Position numbers and translations under genes: made by a program. Positions 52,440 through 59,832 of a stretch of DNA of 64,000 bases are shown one piece after another. Position 1 is the stretch's first letter; every line of letters begins with the position of its first letter. Source of the stretch: Thermodesulfobacteriota bacterium. GTDB lineage: Bacteria > Desulfobacterota > Desulfobacteria > Desulfobacterales > Desulfosudaceae. The stretch spans positions 248,001 through 312,000 of the forward strand of contig JBFMDX010000004.1 of NCBI GenBank assembly GCA_040753795.1, given 5' to 3'. The notes under the pieces are model-generated. The model was not told where the DNA came from. It was given only the letters and a program-made list of their open reading frames with translations, and did not search any database.

Positions 52440-54779
52440 ATGAATAAGAAATATTGCGTATATATCTGCACCGGCTGCGGAATAGGGGATACGCTGGACA
52501 TCGAGGCGCTCTGCGAAGTCCCCAGGGAAGAAGGCTTTCCGGTAAAGACTCATCCTTTCCTGTGCGGCAAAGAAGGCCTAGACCTGATCAAGAACGATAT
52601 TGACAAAGACGGGGTGAATACTCTGGTGCTGGCGGCCTGCTCCCGCCGGGTGAATGTGGATGCCTTCTCTTTCCCCAACTGCCTGGTGGACCGGGTTAAC
52701 TTAAGAGAGCAGGTGGTCTGGTCCCACCCCCGGTCGGACTATCCGGCCGTGACCGAGGAACAGAAGGATGACGGTGAGCATTTTGACCGGGTTCAGATGC
52801 TGGCCGAAGACTACATCCGCATGGGCATGGCCCGCATGAAAAGCGTCGACCTGCCCCAGCCCTATAAGCTGGAGGCGTTTACCAACAAGATTCTGGTCAT
52901 CGGCGGCGGCGTAACGGGCATGGCGGCGGCGCTGGACGCGGCCCGGGCCGGGTATCCGGTAACCATCGTGGAAAAAGAAAGCGCCCTGGGCGGGTTTGCG
53001 GCCAAGATGCGCAAGCAGATGCCGGTGACCGAGCCTTACGACGGACTGATCCCGCCGGTGGTGGCCGACCTGAAGCGGCAGATCGAGGCGGAGAAAAACA
53101 TTACCGTCAAAACCGGCACGATTGTCGCCCGTATCGCCGGTCAGCCGGGAGACTTCACCGTTACCATGAAGAAGCCCGGTGAAAAGCACCCCTTTGACGT
53201 GCCTTTCCCTCTGCCCGAGGAGATGAAAAAGGACGCCAACGGGAAGGATCTTAACGCGGAACAGCTTTACGAGGCGTTGCTTAAATATAATGAAGGCAGG
53301 GAAGACATTCTCAAGTTCGATCCCAACGGCGAAAAATTCGGAGCCGTGGTGCTGGCCGCCGGCTGGCGCACGCCGGTTCTGGAAGGGGAAAAGTATGCCC
53401 ACCTGGGAATCGGAACGACTCCCGATGTCATCACCAACACCCAGTTTGAGGAAATCGCCGCCAAGGGCAAGGTGACCCGGCCTTCGGACGGCAAGGAAGC
53501 CAAATCGGTCGTTTTTATCCAGAGCCCCGGCAAGGGAGAGGATGATTCCGATTTTGAATACTGCGGTGCCGTCACCAGCATGGCCGCGCTCAAGCAGGCC
53601 AAGTACGTTCGTGACGACTACAGCGACGGCAAAGCCTATATTTTTTACCAGCACATGCGGACCCCCGGCCTGGCCGAGAATTTTTATAAAAGCATGCAGC
53701 AGGATCCGGGCATCTTTCTGACCAAGGGGGAAGTGATGAGCGTCACCAAGAGCGGCAGCCAGCTCATGGTCGAGGCCAGCAACACCCTGCTGGGAGAAAA
53801 GCTCAAGGTCAGAGCCGATCTGGTGGTGCTGTCCGCCGGCATGGTGCCGGTTACGGCCGATGACCCGGTGGTCAACCTGGCTTACCGCCAGGGCCCGGCT
53901 TTCCGGGACAACGCCCTGTTCAACCAGTACGCGGACTCCAACTTCATCTGCTTTCCCTATGAAACCCAGCGGACCGGCGTTTATGCCGCCGGTACCATCC
54001 GCCGGGCCATGACCATCGAGGAATCCATGGAAGACGCCGCCGGCGCGGCCTTAAAAGCGATTCAGTGCGTGGAATCTTCCAACCGCGGGGTGGCGGTCCA
54101 TCCCCGGTCGGGCGATATGACCTTCCCGGATTTCTTCTTCCAGCGCTGTACTCAGTGCAAGCGCTGCACCGAAGAATGCCCCTTCGGCGCCCTGGACGAC
54201 GATGAAAAAGGTACGCCCAAGCCCAATCCCACCCGCTGCCGTCGCTGCGGTACCTGCATGGGCGCCTGTCCCGAGCGCATCATCGGCTTCGCGGACTACA
54301 ACATCAACAGCATCGGCAATATGGTCAAGTCCATCAAGGTGCCGTCCGCGGATGACTATACGGAACCGCCCCTACGGATTCTGGCGCTGGTCTGTGAGAA
54401 CGATGCCTATCCGGCCATTGACATGGCGGGCATGAACCGGCTCTCCTTTTCGGCGGATGTCCGCATTGTGCCGGTCCGGTGTCTGGGTTCCGTGAACGTG
54501 ATCTGGATCAAGGACGCCCTGTCCCAGGGAATGGACGGCGTTATTCTCCTCGGTTGCAAGCACGGCGATGAATATCAGTGCCATTTCGTCAAGGGCAGTG
54601 AACTGGCCAGCATCCGTATGAAGAAGATCGGTGACGCCCTGGCCAGCCTGGCGCTGGAAGTGGAGCGGGTGACCCAGAAAGAGGTTGCCATCGACGACTA
54701 TCACAAGATCCCGGAGATCATTAACTCCTTTGTGGCGGAAGTCGAAGCGCTGGGGCCCAACCCCTTCAAGGGTTTTTAA
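52440..54779 (+). CDS. qmoB: Quinone-interacting membrane-bound oxidoreductase, subunit QmoB
   Basis: 779 residues, the largest Qmo subunit. An N-terminal region with CTGCGIGDTLD is followed by an HdrA-like FAD domain (VIGGGVTGMAAALDAARAG near 153-171). Two [4Fe-4S] clusters are in CTQCKRCTEECPFGAL near 570 and CRRCGTCMGACPERI near 600. The C-terminal MvhD-like domain has RCLGSVNVIWIKDALSQGMD, then LLGCKHGDEYQCH. AGGAGG before the ATG. It works with QmoA and the membrane subunit QmoC in feeding electrons to AprBA. Confidence 0.97.
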   Translation: MNKKYCVYICTGCGIGDTLDIEALCEVPREEGFPVKTHPFLCGKEGLDLIKNDIDKDGVNTLVLAACSRRVNVDAFSFPNCLVDRVNLREQVVWSHPRSDYPAVTEEQKDDGEHFDRVQMLAEDYIRMGMARMKSVDLPQPYKLEAFTNKILVIGGGVTGMAAALDAARAGYPVTIVEKESALGGFAAKMRKQMPVTEPYDGLIPPVVADLKRQIEAEKNITVKTGTIVARIAGQPGDFTVTMKKPGEKHPFDVPFPLPEEMKKDANGKDLNAEQLYEALLKYNEGREDILKFDPNGEKFGAVVLAAGWRTPVLEGEKYAHLGIGTTPDVITNTQFEEIAAKGKVTRPSDGKEAKSVVFIQSPGKGEDDSDFEYCGAVTSMAALKQAKYVRDDYSDGKAYIFYQHMRTPGLAENFYKSMQQDPGIFLTKGEVMSVTKSGSQLMVEASNTLLGEKLKVRADLVVLSAGMVPVTADDPVVNLAYRQGPAFRDNALFNQYADSNFICFPYETQRTGVYAAGTIRRAMTIEESMEDAAGAALKAIQCVESSNRGVAVHPRSGDMTFPDFFFQRCTQCKRCTEECPFGALDDDEKGTPKPNPTRCRRCGTCMGACPERIIGFADYNINSIGNMVKSIKVPSADDYTEPPLRILALVCENDAYPAIDMAGMNRLSFSADVRIVPVRCLGSVNVIWIKDALSQGMDGVILLGCKHGDEYQCHFVKGSELASIRMKKIGDALASLALEVERVTQKEVAIDDYHKIPEIINSFVAEVEALGPNPFKGF

Positions 54780-54831
54780 TTGGCGGCCTGTTAATAAAAC
54801 TGAAATTGCAGATAATATATGGAGGCATGAG

Positions 54832-56040
54832 ATGAATGATAATTACCTGGCTGAGCCGGATCTGGGATTTATCCATGAGGTTATCGGGCTTGGCGGAAAT
54901 ACCCTGAAAAAATGTTTTCAGTGCGCCACCTGCTCGGTGGTGTGCCCGATTTCACCGGATACCCGGCCCTTTCCCCGGAAGGAGATGATCGCGGCGTCCT
55001 GGGGCCTGAAGGACCGGCTGATCAAAGACGTGGATATCTGGCTGTGCCACCAGTGCGGCGACTGTTCGGTGAAGTGTCCCCGGGGCGCCAACCCGGGCGA
55101 CGTACTGGGAGCGATTCGTTCATACGCCATCAGCGAATACGCCACGCCCAAGGCTCTGGCCAAGGCCGTCAATGACCCCAAGAAACTCCCCCTGCTTCTG
55201 GCCGTTCCGGCCATTATCTTTGCCGTTCTGGCCATGGTGACCATGACCATGGGAGGGTTCATGGAAAAAATATTTGAAACACTGGGGATAACCTCTCTGG
55301 GGTTTCATTGGGCCCATGAACATGCCGAGGGTGTCATTGCGCAGGCTGATTTTTATTCCACCTGGTTTGTGGATCTGGTGTTTGTGCCACTGGCCGGGCT
55401 GGTCACGCTGGTATTCGCCCTGGGGGTTTACCGGTTTCTTACCGACCTCCATGAGCAGGCCGTCAGTGACGGACGTTCCAAGGTTGGTCGTCAGAAATTT
55501 ATCGATCTGGCCATCGGCACCGCCAAGGGGATTGTCGCTATCCTGCCGACGATTTTAAAACACAGCAAGTTTACCGAGTGCTCTGAAAATAAAGCGCGCT
55601 CTACCGCCCATATGATGGTCCTCTATGGTTTTGTCGGTCTGTTTATCATGACCTCTTACGGTTTTATCGCGCTTTATCTGCTGCAACACCCCGGACCTTA
55701 TGCCCAGTACAATCCCTTCAAGATTCTGGCCAACGCGGCCGGCATTGCCCTGGTCCTCGGGGCTGTGCTGATGATCAAGAACCGTCTGGGCAAGGAAGAT
55801 CAGGTCACTTCCTACAAAGACTGGTTCCTGGTCGGCCTGATGCTGGCGCTGGGCGGTACGGGCATGCTCACCGAGCTGGCCCGGCTGGCAGAATCCAAAT
55901 CACTGACCTATTTTACTTACTACCTCCACCTGATTGCCATTTTCTGCACGTTCGCGTATCTGCCGTTTTCCAAGCTGGCGCATCTGGTTTATCGGACGGT
56001 GGCATTGGGCTACGCGGAATATGCCGGAAGAGACAAATAA
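54832..56040 (+). CDS. qmoC: Quinone-interacting membrane-bound oxidoreductase, subunit QmoC
   Basis: 402 residues from ATG 54832, after GGAGGCATGAG; the longer open frame from 54685 overlaps qmoB and is not used. An N-terminal HdrC-like module binds two [4Fe-4S] clusters (CFQCATCSVVCPISPDTRP near 28; CHQCGDCSVKCPRGANP near 72). A cytochrome b/NarI-like membrane part follows, with about six helices and histidines suited to heme b and quinol oxidation. It anchors Qmo in the membrane. Last gene of the operon, followed by a strong terminator. Confidence 0.96.
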   Translation: MNDNYLAEPDLGFIHEVIGLGGNTLKKCFQCATCSVVCPISPDTRPFPRKEMIAASWGLKDRLIKDVDIWLCHQCGDCSVKCPRGANPGDVLGAIRSYAISEYATPKALAKAVNDPKKLPLLLAVPAIIFAVLAMVTMTMGGFMEKIFETLGITSLGFHWAHEHAEGVIAQADFYSTWFVDLVFVPLAGLVTLVFALGVYRFLTDLHEQAVSDGRSKVGRQKFIDLAIGTAKGIVAILPTILKHSKFTECSENKARSTAHMMVLYGFVGLFIMTSYGFIALYLLQHPGPYAQYNPFKILANAAGIALVLGAVLMIKNRLGKEDQVTSYKDWFLVGLMLALGGTGMLTELARLAESKSLTYFTYYLHLIAIFCTFAYLPFSKLAHLVYRTVALGYAEYAGRDK

Positions 56041-56063
56041 CTTTCCATATTGCCTGGATACAT

Positions 56064-56098
56064 AAAAAAGGGGGGCTGATTTCAGCCCCCCTTTTTTA
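56064..56098 (+). terminator. Rho-independent terminator after qmoC
   Basis: The stem ggggggctga / tcagcccccc (56070-56079 and 56082-56091, loop of two T) is preceded by an A run and followed by ttttttatt. It lies 23 bases after the qmoC stop. The symmetric A/T runs allow use in both directions. Confidence 0.93.
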
Positions 56099-56245
56099 TT
56101 TGTTATACTACCATATGTTGTTGTGTAGCATAAATTGACGCCAATATGTATTATTTAATGATAATTTAAAAACATTTTTCTTGACTTAGCTATAATATTT
56201 CATAATTAATGCTAATTAAAGGGAGAAAACGGGGGAGAAGAGACA

Positions 56246-56296
56246 ATGCAGAATCAAGCAACAGGTAAAATCAAACCATGGAAGAGAAGAAGATGA
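56246..56296 (+). CDS. Possible 16-residue leader peptide before the XRE gene
   Basis: MQNQATGKIKPWKRRR, stop TGA 56294-56296. A strong ribosome site (GGGGGAGAAG) lies 6 bases upstream. The stop overlaps ATG 56293 of the following regulator (ATGA), a translational-coupling arrangement. The peptide is basic and has no recognised family. It may serve only to load ribosomes onto the regulator gene. Confidence 0.4.
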   Translation: MQNQATGKIKPWKRRR

Positions 56297-56481
56297 GCCG
56301 CTTGTACAAAATCAGGCAATCACTTTTGTTAAGCCGGTCCGAGCTGGCCAGAAAAGCTGATGTTTCTCCTATTACCATAGCTCGTATTGAAGAAGGGAAG
56401 GCCTGCCGCATGGAAACACAGAGAAAGATCCTTCGTGCGCTGGGATATGACCTTTCCGATAAACACAAGGTGTTTGATTGA
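56293..56481 (+). CDS. Small XRE-type HTH regulator
   Basis: 62 residues from ATG 56293 (or 67 from ATG 56278). It is almost entirely a helix-turn-helix: IRQSLLLSRSELARKADVSP, then ITIARIEEGKACRMETQRKI, then LRALGYDL. The downstream start is preferred because the leader ORF ends there in an ATGA overlap. It sits 10 bases before pilM. It probably controls the pilus operon or itself; this placement is seen in related sulfate reducers (inference). Confidence 0.8.
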   Translation: MSRLYKIRQSLLLSRSELARKADVSPITIARIEEGKACRMETQRKILRALGYDLSDKHKVFD

Positions 56482-56491
56482 GGACACGTCT

Positions 56492-57547
56492 ATGCTGTTT
56501 AAGAAAAAAGATCATCTGGTAGGACTGGACATCGGCTCCAGCGTATTAAAGGCGGCGGAAGTGGCGGTGACCTCATCGGGCAGAAAGCTGATGCGCTTCG
56601 GCTCCATTGAATTGCCTCCTGATGCCATTGTCGAGGAGGGAATCAAGTCCCCGGAAACCGTAGCGGAAACCATTAAAGAACTGCTGTCCCTTTATAACAT
56701 AAAAGAGGACCGGGTGGCGGTTTCCATCGGCGGATATTCGGTCATCGTCAAGAAGATCAACGTCACCTCCATGCCCGAGGAACAGCTTCAGGAGGTCATT
56801 TCCGCAGAAGCGGAGCAATATATCCCCTTTGATATAAATAATGTCAATCTGGATTTTCAGATTCTCGGGGATAATGAGCAGAACCCCAGCCAGATGGACG
56901 TCCTTCTCGTGGCGGCGAAAAAAGAGACGGTTAACGATTATTTAAACGTCCTGGAAATGGCCGGCCTGACCCCGGTAGTCGTTGATGTGGACGCCTTTGC
57001 CCTGCAGAACATTTATGAAGTCAATTATGAAACAGGTGACAACTGCGTCGCGCTGATCGATATCGGGGCCATGAAAACCTCGTTGAACATTTTGCGGGGC
57101 ACCACCTCCGTTTTCATGAGGGATGTTTCTTTCGGCTGCAAACAGATCAATCATGATTTAATGAAACGGCTGGGCTGCACGTTTGAAGAGGCCGAAGAAC
57201 TCAAGTTGAGCGATAAGCAGGAAAAGATTCCGGCCGAAGACTTGAACCATATTATTTCTTCGGTGATAAACGACTGGATTACGGAAATTCGTCGGGCCAT
57301 GGACTTTTTCTACGCCACCTATTCCGAACAGGATATTAAAACCATATATTTGAGCGGCGGCGGGGCCAATATCAAGGAATTCAGGCAGCTGCTGGCATCT
57401 CAGGCGTCTTCTCAAGTAGAAGTGATGGATCCGTTCAAGGCCTTTCAGCTAAAAGACAGCCAGTTTGATATGGCATACATAAAACAAATGGCCCCCCAGG
57501 CGGCAATATGTCTGGGAACTGCAATTAGAAGGATCGGCGATAAATGA
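56492..57547 (+). CDS. pilM: Type IV pilus assembly ATPase-like protein PilM
   Basis: 351 residues from ATG 56492 (a longer frame from 56387 overlaps the regulator and is not used). An actin-like fold has LVGLDIGSSVLKAAEV near 8-23 (phosphate 1), VALIDIGAMKTSLNI near 193 and IYLSGGGANIKEF near 290. SVGGYSV-type motifs read SIGGYSVIVK. PilM sits on the cytoplasmic side and binds the N-terminus of PilN. First of pilMNOPQ; its stop overlaps the pilN start (ATGA). Confidence 0.95.
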   Translation: MLFKKKDHLVGLDIGSSVLKAAEVAVTSSGRKLMRFGSIELPPDAIVEEGIKSPETVAETIKELLSLYNIKEDRVAVSIGGYSVIVKKINVTSMPEEQLQEVISAEAEQYIPFDINNVNLDFQILGDNEQNPSQMDVLLVAAKKETVNDYLNVLEMAGLTPVVVDVDAFALQNIYEVNYETGDNCVALIDIGAMKTSLNILRGTTSVFMRDVSFGCKQINHDLMKRLGCTFEEAEELKLSDKQEKIPAEDLNHIISSVINDWITEIRRAMDFFYATYSEQDIKTIYLSGGGANIKEFRQLLASQASSQVEVMDPFKAFQLKDSQFDMAYIKQMAPQAAICLGTAIRRIGDK

Positions 57548-58086
57548 TTAAAACCAACCTTCTCCCCTATCGTGCGGCAAGGAAAAAAGAGAATATTCGA
57601 AGGCAGTTGTCTGTTTTCGTGCTGTTCTTTGTTTTTGTCGCGGTGGCGCTGTCATTTTATCATTTCCATTTGGCTTCCAGTCTTTCCCATTTGAGTGACC
57701 GCCTTGCCGTAAAAGAAAAGGAACTCAAGGAATACCAGGATAAAGTCCAGGAAGTGGACAAGATCAAAGCCCAGCTGGCCGTCCTTGAGCAGAAGCTGAA
57801 GGTCATGGAGCAGCTGAAAAAGGACAGAAAGGATGCCGTCGATCTGATGAACGCGCTGATGGATTTAACCGTCAAGGAAAATATGTGGATTACCAGCGTC
57901 AGCGAGAAGGGCGGAGGCATCAGCATTGACGGGATCGCGATTGATAACAGGACGGTGGCCGTATTTATGTCGCGGATTGAAAAAAGCACCTTTTTTTCAG
58001 GCGTGGTCCTGAAGGACTTGGTGGCAGTTGATCAATCCGGGTTAAAATTAAAGAAGTTTTCTCTGCAGTGTTCCAAGTCGGCATAA
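57544..58086 (+). CDS. pilN: Type IV pilus assembly protein PilN
   Basis: 180 residues. The N-terminal cytoplasmic motif IKTNLLPYRAARKKE (INLLP-type, PilM-binding) precedes one TM helix (about 24-42), then a periplasmic coiled coil (about 50-100, KEKELKEYQDKVQEVDKIKAQ-like) and a small alpha/beta domain. It forms the inner-membrane alignment complex with PilO. The next gene starts 17 bases downstream. Confidence 0.93.
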   Translation: MIKTNLLPYRAARKKENIRRQLSVFVLFFVFVAVALSFYHFHLASSLSHLSDRLAVKEKELKEYQDKVQEVDKIKAQLAVLEQKLKVMEQLKKDRKDAVDLMNALMDLTVKENMWITSVSEKGGGISIDGIAIDNRTVAVFMSRIEKSTFFSGVVLKDLVAVDQSGLKLKKFSLQCSKSA

Positions 58087-58103
58087 TATATTAGGAAAGC
58101 CCA

Positions 58104-58859
58104 ATGAAAAAAAACCTTGAAGCCTACAGCTCAAAAATGCAGCCCCTGTTTGAACAGCTGGGGAAACTCACCAAGTTGCAGCGGACCCTGATCGGCATTG
58201 TAATTTTTGCGCTTTTAATAGCCGGGTTCGTTTTTCTATCCATAAAGCCGTTGTATGAAAAAATTGCCGTTGTTGAGAAAAAAATCAGCGATACGGAAAA
58301 GCTGCTCCTTGAGGCCAAACAGAAAGCAGCCGCTCTGGAAGGTTTGAAAGAAGACTGGGCGAAAAAGCAGGAAGAGTTTCAGGTGGTAATGAACGCCCTG
58401 CCGGATAAGCAGGAAATTCCTACGCTCCTGGGAGACATATCGGCGGCCGGCCGCAATACCGGTCTTTTGTTTAACCGGTTTGCGCCTCAGGGAGAGATTT
58501 TCCGTGATTTTTACGCAGAAATACCGGTTGCCATTTCCATAAGCGGCACCTACGATCGTTTGCGATCATTCTTTGGCAAGGTCTCCGAAATGTCGCGCGT
58601 GGTAAACATAAAGAATATCAATATGTCGCTGTCAACCAAGGGCGGCGGTGGCGGTAAAAAAGGTGCGGTTGCTACAACCACCCCCGGGCTGATCAATGTT
58701 GAGTGTACGGCCGCGACATACCGGTTCCTTTCAGAGGCCGAAAAGGCAAAAACAGCCGATACGGGAAAGAAGGGCGGTAAGGGCAAAAAAGACAAAGACA
58801 AAGATAAAGACAAGGAAAACAAGGCTGAATCAAAGGAAAAGACTGAAGAGAAGAAATAA
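58104..58859 (+). CDS. pilO: Type IV pilus assembly protein PilO
   Basis: 251 residues. A short cytoplasmic start, TM helix at about 32-50, coiled coil (about 55-100), then a periplasmic ferredoxin-like domain with SAAGRNTGLLFNRFAPQGE near 112 and FYAEIPVAISISGTYDRLRS near 134. The C-terminal 35 residues are an extremely charged Lys/Glu/Asp tail with KDKD repeats, not usual in PilO and probably disordered. It pairs with PilN in the alignment complex. Confidence 0.93.
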   Translation: MKKNLEAYSSKMQPLFEQLGKLTKLQRTLIGIVIFALLIAGFVFLSIKPLYEKIAVVEKKISDTEKLLLEAKQKAAALEGLKEDWAKKQEEFQVVMNALPDKQEIPTLLGDISAAGRNTGLLFNRFAPQGEIFRDFYAEIPVAISISGTYDRLRSFFGKVSEMSRVVNIKNINMSLSTKGGGGGKKGAVATTTPGLINVECTAATYRFLSEAEKAKTADTGKKGGKGKKDKDKDKDKENKAESKEKTEEKK

Positions 58860-58861
58860 TT

Positions 58862-59830
58862 ATGAGCCAGATGAAAAGTTTCCGTAAATTTAGCGCAGGT
58901 GTTTTCTTGGGCTGTGTGGCGTGCCTTCTTGTTTTCGGGTGCGGCGGCAAGGGGAAAACCGACACTTCTGAAAACAAGAAACAGACAAAGGAAGTCGTCC
59001 GGAAAATTCCGGGAGCGGCGCCTCAACAAGAAACCGCAGCGGACAAGAAGCCGCAGGACAAACCCCGTTCCGAGGCACCCGCCGCTGTTCCGGCATCATC
59101 GGGAAAAGCAGAGATCCCAGAAGGTGTCAAGCAACAGCCGCAATCGGAACCAGCGCCGGTCGACGGCGGGCAGGCTTCCACGCCGGAGCCCCTGTTATCT
59201 GAAGAAAAGAAGGCAGAGATGGAAGCCGTTACCCGGGAAGCCGGAGACATAAAGCAGCAGGAACCGGCAATCCCTGGAGAAAAGCCTAAGACCGCACCTT
59301 CGGATTTGGTTGTGGCCGAAAGCCGGGATCCTGTGCAATCAGCACCGGAAGGCCTGGCGGAAACAGATCAGCCCGCACCGCCTGTCATTGATCTGGGGGT
59401 GAAAGAGGGCGCCGAAGGCGGTTCGGAAGACAGCAATCTTCTGGGATACGACCAGGAGGGCACGGGAACGGGCGGTGAAGAAGAAGGCAGTGACACATTC
59501 AACCCCTTTGCCCCGTTGTTTCAAAAAGAAAAAACCGGAGTGGCGATGACGACAAGCCCGGACCGGCAGCAGCGAAAATTCATAACGGAACTGGAGAAAA
59601 TCGATATCGGCCAGCTGACGCTGGAAGGCATTATTCAGGCGCAGACCGGCAACCGGGCGATTGTAACCGATGCCAGCGGCAAAGGATACGTGGTCAAAGA
59701 AGGCACCTATATCGGATTGAATTCAGGTACGGTTGAAAAGATAGAATCAGACAGGATTGTTATCGCGGAGAATATCGGAACGCGACAATCGAAGACGGTA
59801 TTAAAACTTCAGAAACCGGCTGGAGACTAG
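58862..59830 (+). CDS. pilP: Type IV pilus lipoprotein PilP
   Basis: 322 residues, longer than the usual 170-200. The lipoprotein signal has lipobox LLVFGC with Cys near 22. A disordered Pro/Glu/Lys-rich linker occupies about 30-215. The PilP beta-domain is at the C-terminus (LEKIDIGQLTLEGIIQAQTG, AIVTDASGKGYVVKEGTYIG, VEKIESDRIVIAE). It links the PilNO complex to the secretin. The long linker may span a wider periplasm or reach the unusually long PilQ N-domain. Confidence 0.92.
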   Translation: MSQMKSFRKFSAGVFLGCVACLLVFGCGGKGKTDTSENKKQTKEVVRKIPGAAPQQETAADKKPQDKPRSEAPAAVPASSGKAEIPEGVKQQPQSEPAPVDGGQASTPEPLLSEEKKAEMEAVTREAGDIKQQEPAIPGEKPKTAPSDLVVAESRDPVQSAPEGLAETDQPAPPVIDLGVKEGAEGGSEDSNLLGYDQEGTGTGGEEEGSDTFNPFAPLFQKEKTGVAMTTSPDRQQRKFITELEKIDIGQLTLEGIIQAQTGNRAIVTDASGKGYVVKEGTYIGLNSGTVEKIESDRIVIAENIGTRQSKTVLKLQKPAGD

Positions 59831-59832
59831 AT

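Noticed and set aside
56182-56200. TTGACT..TATAAT upstream of the pil operon as a sigma-70 promoter
   Set aside because: The two hexamers are only 4 bases apart, so they cannot form one promoter.
56387-56491. N-terminal extension of pilM
   Set aside because: It overlaps the XRE gene in another frame; PilM homology begins just after ATG 56492.
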